Positions 16,567-25,941 are shown, numbered from the stretch's first letter. The stretch is 64,000 nt of DNA from Pseudoclavibacter endophyticus (GCF_008831085.1 NZ_WBJY01000004.1:310001-374000), one strand, 5' to 3'. Notes: generated by a model from the sequence alone, not told the origin. Program-made: numbers and translations.

Positions 16567-18201
16567 TTGCACGGGCACTACACCTCGATCTGGCAGGCCA
16601 TCGCCGAGCGCGACCCCGACCGCGTCGCCGTCGTCACGCGATCGCGCGAATTGAGTTACCTCACGCTGGCCCGCGAGGCGGGTGCGCTCGCGACGAGACT
16701 GCGTGAGGCAGGTCTCGGGCCGGGTGACTCCCTCATGATCGCCATGCACAACCGGCCCGAGTACCTCGTCGGCCTCTACGCGTGCCTCGCGAGCGGCGTC
16801 GCGCCCGTGCTGGTGAACTTCCGCTTCCGCGCCCCCGAGCTCGCCGAGCTCATCGACGACTCGCGCCCGGCGGCAATGCTGTTCCCGTCCTCGCTCGCCG
16901 ACGTCATGGTGGATGCCGCGGGTCTCGCGGGTGCCAACGCGCCGACACTGCTCGTGTGCGTCGATGACGGGGACGGCGAGACGCCATCGCAGGCGGTGCC
17001 GTACGCCGAGGTCGTCGCGGGCGGAGGATCATTGCCGCCCGAGCCGCCGGCTGGCGGCGAGCTGCGCATCTACACGGGCGGAACGACCGGCCGGCCGAAG
17101 GCCGTCGTGTGGCCTGCCGAGCTGATCCTGGACATCCAGGACTACTCGATCTACGTGTCGCTCGGCCTGCGCTCGCCGACGACGATCGACGAGGCAGTCG
17201 ACATCGCGCTCGGCGACGACACCCCGCGCGTCGCCGTGCTGCCGCTCGCCCCGTTCATGCATGGCACGGCGCTGTTCAACGGGCTCAACGCCCTCGCGAT
17301 CGGCGGCTCGATCATCATCCCGGAGGGCCGTCGGCTCGACGTCGTCGACGGCGTGCGTCTCGCGAACGACTACCGCGCCACCCGCCTCATCGTGGCCGGC
17401 GACGTTGTCGCCCTGCCGATCGTCGAGGCGGCCGAGGAGCTCGGCCTGAAGCTCGAGACCGTGACGTCGATCATGAGCTCCGGCATGCGCTTCAGCGAGG
17501 AGGTCAAGCGCGGCCTGCACCAGCTCGGGTCGTTCGAGATCCTCGACCTGCTCGCGGCGACCGAGGGCGGGCCATTCGCCGTCAACCTGACGCGTTCGGT
17601 CGACGACCTTCCGGGCCGGTTCCGCCTTTTGCCGGGAGCGGCAGTGCTCGACGAGGACCTGCGAGAGGTGCAGGACACTCCCGGCGCCACGGGAACGCTC
17701 GCGTTCCGCGGCACGCTCCCGAGCGGCTATCACGGTGACGAGGAGAAGACCCGAAAAGCGTTCCCGGTCATCGGCGGCCTGCGCTACGTCGTGCCGGGCG
17801 ACATGGCAAAGGTGCTCGACGACGGCTCCATCGAGCTACTCGGTCGCGGCAGCTCTGTCGTCAACACGGGCGGCGAGAAAGTCTTCCCCGCCGAGGTCGA
17901 AGCGGCGATCCTCGAACACGACGCCGTGCGCGACGCCGTCGTGTTCGGCATGCCCGACCGCCGCTACGGCGAGCGCGTCGTCGCCGTCGTCGCGCTCGAA
18001 GCGGGCGCGGCACTCACGCGCGACGAGCTCGCCTCTTTCCTCGACGCAGGCATCGCCGGCTACAAGAAACCGAAGCTGGTCGCGTTCGTCGACTCCCTCG
18101 GCCGTACCCCGCACGGCAAGATCGACATGCGGCGAATGCGCGATCTCGTCGCGGCGTTCGACGCCGACGCCACCGAAGCATCCACGAAGGAGCGCCAATG
18201 A
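16567..18201 (+). CDS. AMP-dependent acyl-CoA synthetase / ligase
   Basis: Activates a carboxylic acid to its CoA thioester via an acyl-adenylate. Visible motifs are the phosphate-binding loop YTGGTTGRPKAV, the LLAATEGG segment that meets the adenine, GDMAKVLDDG, and the C-terminal catalytic Lys in RTPHGKIDMR. At 544 residues it is full length. The best start is a rare TTG at 16567, five bases after GGGAGG; no ATG or GTG fits as well. Its stop overlaps the amidohydrolase start by 4 bp. The acid formed by the alcohol and aldehyde dehydrogenases of the first operon is a possible substrate. Confidence 0.9.
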   Translation: MHGHYTSIWQAIAERDPDRVAVVTRSRELSYLTLAREAGALATRLREAGLGPGDSLMIAMHNRPEYLVGLYACLASGVAPVLVNFRFRAPELAELIDDSRPAAMLFPSSLADVMVDAAGLAGANAPTLLVCVDDGDGETPSQAVPYAEVVAGGGSLPPEPPAGGELRIYTGGTTGRPKAVVWPAELILDIQDYSIYVSLGLRSPTTIDEAVDIALGDDTPRVAVLPLAPFMHGTALFNGLNALAIGGSIIIPEGRRLDVVDGVRLANDYRATRLIVAGDVVALPIVEAAEELGLKLETVTSIMSSGMRFSEEVKRGLHQLGSFEILDLLAATEGGPFAVNLTRSVDDLPGRFRLLPGAAVLDEDLREVQDTPGATGTLAFRGTLPSGYHGDEEKTRKAFPVIGGLRYVVPGDMAKVLDDGSIELLGRGSSVVNTGGEKVFPAEVEAAILEHDAVRDAVVFGMPDRRYGERVVAVVALEAGAALTRDELASFLDAGIAGYKKPKLVAFVDSLGRTPHGKIDMRRMRDLVAAFDADATEASTKERQ

Positions 18202-19088
18202 CCCGCTACGTGCCAGCCGTCGATCCGTCCGCCGTCAGCGCCATCGACGTGCACGTGCACGTGCAGGTCGACTCGGCCGGCCGCCGTGCCGTGCCGACGC
18301 GCATCATCGAGGCGATGGGCCGCTACTTCGGCGACTCCGCTCCGCCCATCGACGTCGATGAAACGGCGGCGCGCTACCGTGACGCCGGCATGGCCGCCGT
18401 CGTCTTCACGGTCGACGCGACCACCAATCTCGATCACGCGCCGAACAGCATCGACGACATCGTCGAGGGCGCCGCGCGCAACAACGACGTGCTCGTGCCA
18501 TTCGGCAGCGTCGACCCGCTGCAGGGCGAGGCGGCGATCGAGGAGGCCGTCCGCCAGGCCGACGAGCTCGGGGTCCGGGGGTTCAAGTTCCACCCGACCG
18601 TGCAAGCGTTCGACCCGTCCGACCCGGCCTACGCTCCGCTCTTCTCCGTGATCGAGGAGCGAGGGCTGCCGATTCTCTCGCACACGGGGCAGACCGGGGT
18701 GGGCGCGGGCATGCCCGGCGGGGGCGGCTTCCGGCTCGGGCTGTCGAATCCGATCCTGCTCGACGAGGTCGCGGCCAGGCACCCAGACCTCACGATCATC
18801 ATGGCGCACCCGAGCGTGCCGTGGCAGGACGAGGCCCTCTCGGTCGCGACCCACAAGCCTGGCGCCTACATCGACCTCTCCGGATGGTCGCCCAAGTACT
18901 TCGGTGACGGTCTCAAGCGCGCCCTGCGCAGCTACCTCAACCACAAGATGCTGTTCGGCTCCGACTTCCCGGCGCTCACGCCCGAGCGCTGGCTGCGCGA
19001 CTTCGAGCTGCTCGAGGTCGAGGGGGCCAAGCTCGAGGCCATCCTGAAGGACAACACCGCGAAGCTGCTCGGGCTCGGGGCGGCGTGA
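18198..19088 (+). CDS. Amidohydrolase-2 family metal-dependent hydrolase or decarboxylase
   Basis: TIM-barrel metal enzyme of 296 residues, related to ACMSD, gamma-resorcylate decarboxylase and 4-oxalomesaconate hydratase-type proteins. Metal ligands are visible as the HxH pair in DVHVHVQ, His in LSHTG, His in MAHPSVPW and Asp in FGSDFP. Members cleave C-C or C-N bonds or decarboxylate ring-fission products. The gene overlaps both neighbours by 4 bp and thus is tightly coupled to the CoA ligase and acyl-CoA dehydrogenase. Confidence 0.87.
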   Translation: MTRYVPAVDPSAVSAIDVHVHVQVDSAGRRAVPTRIIEAMGRYFGDSAPPIDVDETAARYRDAGMAAVVFTVDATTNLDHAPNSIDDIVEGAARNNDVLVPFGSVDPLQGEAAIEEAVRQADELGVRGFKFHPTVQAFDPSDPAYAPLFSVIEERGLPILSHTGQTGVGAGMPGGGGFRLGLSNPILLDEVAARHPDLTIIMAHPSVPWQDEALSVATHKPGAYIDLSGWSPKYFGDGLKRALRSYLNHKMLFGSDFPALTPERWLRDFELLEVEGAKLEAILKDNTAKLLGLGAA

Positions 19089-20311
19089 GCGGCACGCCTG
19101 GGTCGGCCCGCGCGGCGCTGACCGACGACGAGGCCGCCGACTTCTTCGGATTCGCCGGGACGCTCACCGATGCCGAGCGGTCGAAGCTCGCCGAGCTGCG
19201 GGCCCTCCTCGACGAGCGCGTTCGCCCGCATCTCGCCGACTGGTGGGAGCGCGCGCACACGCCCGTCGAACTGCGCCGCGACCTCGCGGCCCTCCGCCTC
19301 GAGGACGACCCGGCGTTGCTCGCCGATGGGGACGGCGACGATCCCCGGCCGCTCTTCACCGGCTTCAAGAACTTCGAGCTCGCCCGCTGCGATCTCAGCA
19401 CGGCCATGCTCTACGGCGGTCAGGTCAGCATGTTCCGAACCCTGGTGCGGCAGGGCGGGTCGCTGACGCAGGTGCGCGAAATGGATGCGCGCATCCGGTC
19501 GTTCGATCTCACCGGATGCTTCGCGCTGACGGAGCCCGCGCACGGGTCCGATGTCGCGCGCGGTCTCGAGACGACGGCGACACGCCACGGCGACGGGCCG
19601 GACGCGACGTGGACCATAACGGGGGAGAAGCGCTGGATCGGCAATGCCGATGCCTCGGAGCTGCTCGGTGTCGTCGCGAAGGACGCCGCCGACGGGCGCG
19701 CGAAAGTGTTCCTGGTGCCGCGCACGGCGCCAGGCGTGGAGCTCGAGCCGATCACCGGCAAGATGAGCCTGCGTATCGTTCGCAACAGCAACATCCGGCT
19801 GAACGACGTGACGGTGCGCGAGGCCGATCGGCTCCAGGGCATCGACTCCTTCGCTGATCTCGCGCGCATACTCGGCTCGCTGCGCGCCGACGTCGTCTGG
19901 TTCGCCGCGGGGATGCAGGCGGGCGCGCTCGAGGCCGCGCGCCGCTACGCGATGGGCCGCGCGCAGTTCGGGCGGCCCATCGCGTCGTACCAGCTGATCC
20001 AGGAGAAGCTCGCCCGCATGCTCGGCAACACGACCGCGACGCTCGCGCTCGCAGTCTCGCTGACCGGGCTCGACGAGCGCGGCATCCGCACGGAGGCGCA
20101 GGCGGCCATGTCGAAGCTGTGGAGCGCCGACCGGTTGCGTGAGACGGTCGCGCTCGCCCGCGAGACGTGCGGGGGAGAGGGCATCACGCTCGCGCGCGAT
20201 GTCGGCCGCTTCTTCGCCGACGCAGAGGCGCTGTACACGTACGAGGGCACCCGCGAGATCAACGCGCTCATCGTCGGTCGCGAGCTGACCGGCATCGGCG
20301 CGTTCGTGTAG
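19085..20311 (+). CDS. Acyl-CoA dehydrogenase family protein
   Basis: FAD enzyme of 408 residues that introduces a trans-2,3 double bond in an acyl-CoA. The flavin-contact motif CFALTEPAHGSDVARG, the WIGNADAS stretch and the C-terminal YEGTREINALIVGRELTG with the usual active-site Glu/Arg region are present. Translation starts at GTG 19085, overlapping the amidohydrolase stop. It ends the second catabolic operon. An electron-transferring flavoprotein is not in the window. Confidence 0.9.
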   Translation: MSGTPGSARAALTDDEAADFFGFAGTLTDAERSKLAELRALLDERVRPHLADWWERAHTPVELRRDLAALRLEDDPALLADGDGDDPRPLFTGFKNFELARCDLSTAMLYGGQVSMFRTLVRQGGSLTQVREMDARIRSFDLTGCFALTEPAHGSDVARGLETTATRHGDGPDATWTITGEKRWIGNADASELLGVVAKDAADGRAKVFLVPRTAPGVELEPITGKMSLRIVRNSNIRLNDVTVREADRLQGIDSFADLARILGSLRADVVWFAAGMQAGALEAARRYAMGRAQFGRPIASYQLIQEKLARMLGNTTATLALAVSLTGLDERGIRTEAQAAMSKLWSADRLRETVALARETCGGEGITLARDVGRFFADAEALYTYEGTREINALIVGRELTGIGAFV

Positions 20312-20641
20312 CCGGGGCCCGTCACACGACCCCCCTGGCATTCTGAGTGCACCGAACGCGAGACACGCCGTGAGATCTTCCCGGCACGGCAAGGAGCCGC
20401 ACTCGGTTTGACGCCCTGTCTCCGCGGGACGGAGGAAACGGGACCGCCCGGGGTATCCGGCTCGCCGGACCGGCGTGTCGATCCGAGTGCATCCCGTGCA
20501 CGACACGCCGCGGCAGCTCCGCGCCGGGGCACCAGCCGCACCTGTTTCGCCGCCTGCCCTTTCATCCGGCACGGCGACCGATCCGGGCGACACCCGCGCC
20601 AGGTGCGTGACTGGCGTTGCCCATGTGACTAACGTGACGGT
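20312..20641. other. 330-bp non-coding gap before ftsK with inverted repeats
   Basis: No gene is supported here. A perfect 10-bp inverted repeat, CGGCGTGTCG at 20471-20480 with CGACACGCCG at 20501-20510, encloses a 20-nt loop that itself contains GTGCA/TGCAC; it may act as a terminator or regulator site between the catabolic operon and ftsK. A smaller TCCGG/CCGGA hairpin is at 20456-20469. Two imperfect 26-nt direct repeats starting GAGTGCA and ending ACACGCCG lie at 20345-20370 and 20485-20510. Confidence 0.45.
20630..20635 (+). promoter_or_regulatory. -10 hexamer TAACGT of leaderless ftsK promoter
   Basis: TAACGT ends six bases before the ftsK ATG and no ribosome-binding site is present, so the transcript probably begins at the start codon. 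Confidence 0.45.
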
Positions 20642-23605
20642 ATGCCAACGACCACGCCTAAGCGACAGAGCGCCGCCGCGGGAGCCTCCGCCAAACGCCG
20701 TGCGTCGAGCTCGACGCGGGGCGGGGCGACTTCGTCATCGCCACGCACGAAGAAGCTCCCCGAGGCCCAGCGTGCGTCCGCGCCGGGAGTCGCGCAGCGC
20801 GTGTGGTTGGGTATCGCGCACGCGGTCGGCGGAGCGGCTCGTGCCGTGGGCCCCGAGCGCGTCGCCGACGAGGACCGTCGCGACGGGTTCCCGCTCGTGC
20901 TGCTGTTGTTCGCCGTCTGCGGCGCGGTTATGGTGTGGTTCCTGCCGCATGAGCCCGCGGCGCAGGCCGTCAACGCCTACACGTTCGGCGGGCTGTTCGG
21001 CCAGGTCGCTTACGCCCTGCCGGTCATCCTCGCGGGCTTCGCGCTCTGGCTCTTCCGGCACCCCGCGTCGATGGACGACAACGGCCGCATCGCGACCGGG
21101 CTCTTCATCGGCATCAGTGCGGCCGCGACCCTGGCCCACGTCTCCAACGAGCAGCCGGCACCCGCCGAGGGCATGCCCGCCCTCGCGACGGCCGGCGGGG
21201 TCTTCGGGTGGATGTTCGGGGCACCGCTTGTGTTCCTGACGACCGCGATCGGCGCCACGATCATCGCGGTGCTCTTCGTTGTGCTGTCGCTCTTCGTCAT
21301 CACGAAGACGCCGCCGCTCCGGGTCGGCGAGCGCCTGCGCGAGCTGTGGGCCTGGCTGTTCGGCATCGAGCCGGACGCCGCGGCCCACGCCCGCGGCGCC
21401 CGTACGGGCGCCGGCGAGGGCGGCTTGCTCGACGGCGAGGCCCGCACGGCCGCTGCCGAGGGAACCGACGATGGCGGTCTGCCCTGGTGGCGGCGTAACG
21501 CGACTGGTCGCGAAGTCGACCCCGCCTTCGACAGCCCCGTCGTCGACGAGGGCGCTGCGCGCGGCACCGATGACGGCCTCTCGAAGCTGTTCGGCGCGGA
21601 TGCGGTGGGCGACGGATCCGCATCCGGCGCTTCCGATCGTGGTCGCGCCGGCAAGGGCCGGGGCAGCGCGACCGAAGCCAACGCGACCACGGTGCTGCCG
21701 AACGCCGCCAACCGGGCGGCGGAGGAGGACAGCTCCACCGACCAGCTCGACCTCTTCGGCGTCGAGTCGCCCGACGAGGTCGGTGGCGTGACGGGCATGC
21801 GCGCCGATGCCGACCACGACGGCGAGGCCGCACCGGGTCTCGCGGGCGGGAGTGGAACACCCGCCACCGCGCCCGTCGTGACGGGCCACGGCGCCCACGA
21901 TGAGCCGGCACCTTCGCCCGAGGCGGTCGAGACCGATACCGAGTCGGAGGCGACGCAGCCCGCCGAGGCCGCATGGGACTCGCGTGACGCCGACGGCGAG
22001 AACCCGTACCGCCTGCCGACCGCGACGATGCTCTCGAAGGGCACCCCGGCGAAGTCGCGCACCGAGGCGAACGACACGATCATGGAGGCGCTCGACACGA
22101 CGTTCGCCCAGTTCAAGGTGGACGCCAAGGTCACCGGATTCTCGCGCGGCCCGACCGTCACGCGCTATGAGGTCGAAGTCGGGCCCGGCGTGAAGGTCGA
22201 GCGGGTCACGCAGCTGTCGAAGAACATCGCCTACGCCGTCAAGAGCAACCAGGTGCGCATCCTCTCGCCGATCCCCGGCAAGAGCGCCATCGGCGTCGAG
22301 ATTCCGAATGCCGACCGCGAGATCGTCTCGCTCGGTGACGTGCTGGAGTCGAAGAAGGCGCTCGCGTCAACGCACCCCATGACGATCGGCGTCGGCAAGG
22401 ACGTCGAGGGCGGCTATGTCGTCGCCAATCTCGCCAAGATGCCGCACCTCCTGGTCGCCGGTTCGACCGGCTCGGGAAAGTCGAGCTTCGTGAACTCCAT
22501 GATCGTGTCGCTGCTCATGCGCTCGAAGCCGAGCGAGGTGCGCATGGTGCTCGTCGACCCGAAGCGGGTCGAGCTCACCCCGTACGCGGGCGTGCCGCAC
22601 CTCATCACGCCGATCATCACGAACCCCAAGAAGGCCGCAGAGGCGCTGCAGTGGGTCGTGAAAGAGATGGAGATGCGCTACGACGACCTCGAGAGCTTCG
22701 GCTTCAGGCACGTGGACGACTTCAACGCCGCCGTGCGCTCGGGCGGGATCATCCTGCCTGAGGGATCGAAGCGACGCCTCAAGCCGTACCCGTACCTCCT
22801 CGTCGTGGTCGACGAGCTGGCAGAGCTCATGATGGTCGCCCCGCGCGATGTCGAGGACTCGATCGTGCGCATCACGCAGCTGGCGCGCGCCGCCGGCATC
22901 CACCTCGTTCTCGCCACCCAGCGCCCGTCGGTCGACGTCGTGACGGGCCTCATCAAGGCGAACGTTCCCTCGCGGCTCGCCTTCGCGGTCACGAGCTCGA
23001 CCGACTCCCGGGTCATCCTCGACCAGGTCGGCGCCGAATCGCTCATCGGCCAGGGTGATGGACTGTTCAACCCGGCAGGTGCCTCGAAGGCGATGCGCGT
23101 GCAGGGCGCCTGGGTCAACGACAACGAGATCACCGCGGTGGTGCGGCACGTCAAGGGGCAGGCGGAGCCGGAGTACCGGGCCGACGTGGCAGCGGTCATC
23201 GAGAAGAAGGAGATCGACTCCGACATCGGCGACGACCTCGAACTGCTGCTCGCGGCGACGGAGCTCGTGGTCACGACGCAGTTCGGCTCGACCTCGATGC
23301 TGCAGCGCAAGCTGCGCGTGGGTTTTGCCAAGGCCGGCCGGCTCATGGATCTCATGGAGTCGCGCGGCGTCGTCGGTCCGTCGGAGGGCTCGAAGGCCCG
23401 CGACGTGCTGATCACGGCAGAAGAGCTGCCGGGCATGCTGGCGCGGATGCGGGGACAGGATTCCCCCGAGGCCTCGGGCGCGCAGGGCGGGCCGGCCGGT
23501 GCCGAGCGTGACCCGCTCGATGCCGTCGCGGCGCAATACGATGGCGTCGGAGAGGTCGAGGCGTCCGACAGCGAAGACGCCTGGGCCCTCACCGGCCGCG
23601 ACTGA
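20642..23605 (+). CDS. ftsK: FtsK/SpoIIIE DNA translocase
   Basis: Septal membrane ATPase that pumps chromosomal DNA during division. The 987-residue protein has a basic N-terminus, four membrane helices at about residues 80-225, a long acidic Gly/Ala-rich linker to about 455, the alpha/beta motor and a C-terminal winged-helix gamma domain ([20 protein letters not shown]). Walker A is [14 protein letters not shown] and Walker [12 protein letters not shown], followed by [12 protein letters not shown]. The length agrees with actinobacterial FtsK. It stands before pgsA and cinA as in many actinobacteria. Confidence 0.96.
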   Translation: MPTTTPKRQSAAAGASAKRRASSSTRGGATSSSPRTKKLPEAQRASAPGVAQRVWLGIAHAVGGAARAVGPERVADEDRRDGFPLVLLLFAVCGAVMVWFLPHEPAAQAVNAYTFGGLFGQVAYALPVILAGFALWLFRHPASMDDNGRIATGLFIGISAAATLAHVSNEQPAPAEGMPALATAGGVFGWMFGAPLVFLTTAIGATIIAVLFVVLSLFVITKTPPLRVGERLRELWAWLFGIEPDAAAHARGARTGAGEGGLLDGEARTAAAEGTDDGGLPWWRRNATGREVDPAFDSPVVDEGAARGTDDGLSKLFGADAVGDGSASGASDRGRAGKGRGSATEANATTVLPNAANRAAEEDSSTDQLDLFGVESPDEVGGVTGMRADADHDGEAAPGLAGGSGTPATAPVVTGHGAHDEPAPSPEAVETDTESEATQPAEAAWDSRDADGENPYRLPTATMLSKGTPAKSRTEANDTIMEALDTTFAQFKVDAKVTGFSRGPTVTRYEVEVGPGVKVERVTQLSKNIAYAVKSNQVRILSPIPGKSAIGVEIPNADREIVSLGDVLESKKALASTHPMTIGVGKDVEGGYVVANLAKMPHLLVAGSTGSGKSSFVNSMIVSLLMRSKPSEVRMVLVDPKRVELTPYAGVPHLITPIITNPKKAAEALQWVVKEMEMRYDDLESFGFRHVDDFNAAVRSGGIILPEGSKRRLKPYPYLLVVVDELAELMMVAPRDVEDSIVRITQLARAAGIHLVLATQRPSVDVVTGLIKANVPSRLAFAVTSSTDSRVILDQVGAESLIGQGDGLFNPAGASKAMRVQGAWVNDNEITAVVRHVKGQAEPEYRADVAAVIEKKEIDSDIGDDLELLLAATELVVTTQFGSTSMLQRKLRVGFAKAGRLMDLMESRGVVGPSEGSKARDVLITAEELPGMLARMRGQDSPEASGAQGGPAGAERDPLDAVAAQYDGVGEVEASDSEDAWALTGRD

Positions 23606-23732
23606 CGTGCCGTGACGGGCGGCATCGCGCGACGTGCCGATCGCGCGGTAGTGTCAGGCGGTCTCGACGCATCGCGGCATCCCGCGGGCGCCGAGGAGGG
23701 CGAACGGGGATGAGACGAGAGCGGTAGAGCGG

Positions 23733-24338
23733 ATGAGCGGCAGAGTGTTCAATGCCGGGCAGGGCCCCGCGAGCCCGTTTGCCGTGCCGAATCTGATCAC
23801 GCTCGCCCGATTGCTGCTCGTACCGGTGTTCGTGTGGATGCTGGTGGCCGACGGCGGGCAGGACGGCGCGCTGCGCTGGGTGGCTGCCGTCATCTTCATC
23901 ACCGGGATCGCGACCGACAGCCTCGACGGCTATCTGGCGCGTTCGCGCGACCTCGTCACCGACCTCGGCAAGCTCTTGGATCCGATTGCGGACAAGGCGT
24001 TGACGGGCGCGGCCTTCGTGACCCTGTCGGTCCTGGGTGAGCTGCCGTGGTGGGTGACGATCGTGATCCTCGTGCGCGAGATCGGCATCACCGTGTGGCG
24101 GCTCGTCGAGGCGCGGCGGGTCGTGCTGCCCGCTGGCCGCGGCGGCAAGGCCAAAACGCTGATGCAGGCGATCGCGTTGTCGGCAGCGCTGCTGCCGCTG
24201 TGGTCGCTCGTGGGCGAACCGATGCACTGGATCAATACCGCGCTCATGGCGATCGCCTTCGTGCTCACGGTCGTGTCGGGTGCGGACTATCTGTGGCAGG
24301 CGTATCGTCCGAGGCGGGCGACGAAGGGAAACTCATGA
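23733..24338 (+). CDS. pgsA: CDP-diacylglycerol--glycerol-3-phosphate 3-phosphatidyltransferase
   Basis: Membrane enzyme making phosphatidylglycerophosphate, the first committed step to phosphatidylglycerol and cardiolipin. The CDP-alcohol phosphotransferase signature is complete in TDSLDGYLARSRDLVTDLG followed by LLDPIADK (pattern D-G-x2-A-R-x8-G-x3-D-x3-D). About five membrane helices are present in 201 residues. The stop overlaps the next gene by 4 bp (ATGA), so pgsA and the CinA-domain gene are translationally coupled, as commonly seen in actinobacteria. Confidence 0.94.
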   Translation: MSGRVFNAGQGPASPFAVPNLITLARLLLVPVFVWMLVADGGQDGALRWVAAVIFITGIATDSLDGYLARSRDLVTDLGKLLDPIADKALTGAAFVTLSVLGELPWWVTIVILVREIGITVWRLVEARRVVLPAGRGGKAKTLMQAIALSAALLPLWSLVGEPMHWINTALMAIAFVLTVVSGADYLWQAYRPRRATKGNS

Positions 24339-24865
24339 GCGCACCTCTGCCGCAGACCATCGAGCTCGCGACCGTACTCCTTGACGCCGAGCTGACGATC
24401 GCCGTCGCCGAGTCGCTGACCGGCGGTCTGCTCACGGGCGAGCTGGCGAAGGTTCCTGGCATCTCGGCGTCGCTGCAGGGCGGGATCGTCGCTTATCAGA
24501 CCGAGCTCAAGCATCGGCTCCTCGGCGTTCCGGAATCGGTGCTCGAACGGTTCGGCGCGGTCTCGCCCGAGACGGCGCTCGCGATGGCGAAGGGCGTGCG
24601 CGAGGCGACGAGTCGCGACGGGGGCAGCCCGGACATCGGGGTGGCGACGACGGGTGTCGCGGGGCCGGACGCCCAGGATGGCAAGGCCGCAGGTCTCGTG
24701 TTCATCGGTATCGACTCGATTTTCGGCGAGCAGGTGATCCGGCTCGACTTCTCCCGGCTCGTCGACGTGGCCGACGCTCTTGCAAGCCGCGACCGGGTGC
24801 GCACGGCGACCGTCGAGGCCGCCGTCTACAACGTCGCCGAGCACCTCGTGGCTCGAACTCGATAG
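24335..24865 (+). CDS. CinA C-terminal domain protein, nicotinamide-nucleotide amidohydrolase (PncC-like)
   Basis: Stand-alone 176-residue amidohydrolase domain corresponding to the C-terminal half of CinA, which deamidates nicotinamide mononucleotide to nicotinate mononucleotide for pyridine-nucleotide salvage. The family motifs AESLTGGLLTGELAKVPG, GGIVAYQTELKHRLLGV and TGVAGPDAQDGKAAGLVFIG are all present. The N-terminal molybdopterin-binding-like domain of full CinA is absent. The ATG at 24335 overlaps the pgsA stop; the frame is open upstream through pgsA but without similarity. Confidence 0.92.
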   Translation: MSAPLPQTIELATVLLDAELTIAVAESLTGGLLTGELAKVPGISASLQGGIVAYQTELKHRLLGVPESVLERFGAVSPETALAMAKGVREATSRDGGSPDIGVATTGVAGPDAQDGKAAGLVFIGIDSIFGEQVIRLDFSRLVDVADALASRDRVRTATVEAAVYNVAEHLVARTR

Positions 24866-24984
24866 CGCGGCACGTATGGCGGGTGCCGAGGTGCCCTCGG
24901 GGTGATTGCCAGCCCTGGGGCGGTCCGACGGGGCAGAATAGTGTCACTGAGGTTGGCGCGGTTTGCACCCCGGCGGCAGCGATG

Positions 24985-25017
24985 TCGCCCGGGCGGTGCC
25001 GACGTTCGCCCGGGCGG
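24985..25017. repeat. Two copies of TCGCCCGGGCGG, 21 bp apart
   Basis: The 12-mer TCGCCCGGGCGG, which contains the palindrome CGCCCGGGCG, occurs at 24985-24996 and 25006-25017. A spacing of 21 bp puts both on the same face of the helix, as in paired operators. It is located in the 273-bp gap between the CinA-domain gene and clgR, about 120 bp before the clgR start. Confidence 0.45.
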
Positions 25018-25078
25018 CGAGCCGCAATCGGCGTGGGAATAGAACAGCAACTTGCGTCGTTATGACTCATGTTCCGTC

Positions 25079-25107
25079 CGTTCCGCAATGAACGGGTGGG
25101 GTACAGT
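25079..25107 (+). promoter_or_regulatory. clgR promoter and candidate autoregulatory operator
   Basis: The inverted repeat CGTTC-N6-GAACG at 25079-25094 is followed by a -10 hexamer TACAGT at 25102-25107, so the repeat covers the -35 region. ClgR proteins bind GTTC/GAAC-type dyads and regulate themselves, which fits this arrangement. Confidence 0.55.
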
Positions 25108-25138
25108 ACTCAGCACACTGCAGAAAGGAGGTCTCGAA

Positions 25139-25471
25139 ATGGTCCTTGCACGACGCGAAATCGGTGAGGTACTTCGGGATGTCCGTGTCCGGAAAGGGCG
25201 CACGCTCCGTCAGGTCGCCGGCCGCGCCTCTGTTGCGCTCGGCTACCTCAGCGAGGTCGAGCGCGGCCAGAAGGAGGCCTCGAGCGAGATCCTGGCATCG
25301 GTGGCCGAAGCCCTTGATACGCCGCTGTCGACCATCTACCGCCAGGTGAGCGATCGCCTGCTGGTGCATGAGGGTCTGCCGATCGCCACCCAATCGACGG
25401 CCATCCCCGACACCGTGCCCGACGAGATGGTTCGGCAGGTCGAAGGCCGCCTGGCCAGCTGGGCTTCGTAG
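25139..25471 (+). CDS. clgR: ClgR-type XRE-family transcriptional regulator
   Basis: DNA-binding protein of 110 residues that in actinobacteria activates clp protease and stress genes. The helix-turn-helix occupies residues 10-65 (GRTLRQVAGRASVALGYLSE, then VERGQKEASSEILASVAEAL), matching ClgR closely. AAAGGAGGT precedes the ATG at 25139 with optimal spacing, which excludes the ATG further upstream. The position downstream of pgsA-cinA and upstream of recA is the conserved one. ClgR levels are usually set by Clp proteolysis; the C-terminal tail ends in small residues (LASWAS), compatible with that. Confidence 0.88.
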   Translation: MVLARREIGEVLRDVRVRKGRTLRQVAGRASVALGYLSEVERGQKEASSEILASVAEALDTPLSTIYRQVSDRLLVHEGLPIATQSTAIPDTVPDEMVRQVEGRLASWAS

Positions 25472-25508
25472 CCCGCGGGTTGGGCTCCGGCCCATGCATC
25501 GACTTCCC

Positions 25509-25543
25509 AGCGAGGTCCGCACCGATCCGGTGCGGACCTCGCT
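25509..25543 (+). terminator. Strong hairpin after clgR
   Basis: A perfect 16-bp stem (AGCGAGGTCCGCACCG paired with its complement) with a three-base loop begins 38 bp after the clgR stop. There is no T-tract, as is frequent for actinobacterial terminators. Confidence 0.75.
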
Positions 25544-25634
25544 GCTGTCGGGGGCACCGGACCCCTCGCCCCATCCGCCGACCGACGTCGGCCTGCCTGT
25601 GCGGGCGTGGTGTTTCCGGGCCCGTGTGAGCGCG

Positions 25635-25640
25635 TACGCT
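25635..25640 (+). promoter_or_regulatory. -10 hexamer TACGCT of leaderless DUF3046 gene
   Basis: TACGCT ends six bases before the ATG at 25647, and no ribosome-binding site is present. Confidence 0.45.
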
Positions 25641-25646
25641 TTCCGG

Positions 25647-25874
25647 ATGCGTCGGAGTGAGTTCGATCGAGCGGTCACCGAGGAGTTCGGGGACGTCTAC
25701 GGGACGTCGCTGCTTCGCGACCTCGCGCTCGGCGGCGTTGGGCATCGGACGGGTGCGGCCGCGCTGCGCGACGGTGTCCCGCCGCGTGAGGTGTGGTTCG
25801 CCCTCTGTCGCGAAATGGACGTCCCTCCCGAGCGGCATTACGGTGCCGGCCGGCTCGACCCGAAGCGTTCGTAG
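25647..25874 (+). CDS. DUF3046 domain protein
   Basis: Small conserved actinobacterial protein of 75 residues and unknown function, regularly encoded immediately before recA. Typical features are the start MRRSEFDRAVTEEFG, a central RDLALGGVGHRTGAAAL and the DVPPERHYG ending. It is probably cytosolic, with no signal or membrane segment. The transcript is probably leaderless. Its conservation next to recA has suggested a link to DNA metabolism, but no role is established. Confidence 0.88.
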   Translation: MRRSEFDRAVTEEFGDVYGTSLLRDLALGGVGHRTGAAALRDGVPPREVWFALCREMDVPPERHYGAGRLDPKRS

Positions 25875-25941
25875 CAGGCGAGAATCCAGCGGCCAGTAAC
25901 GCTCATTCGTGCTGATGAACCTCGACACGCCGAACGAATGG

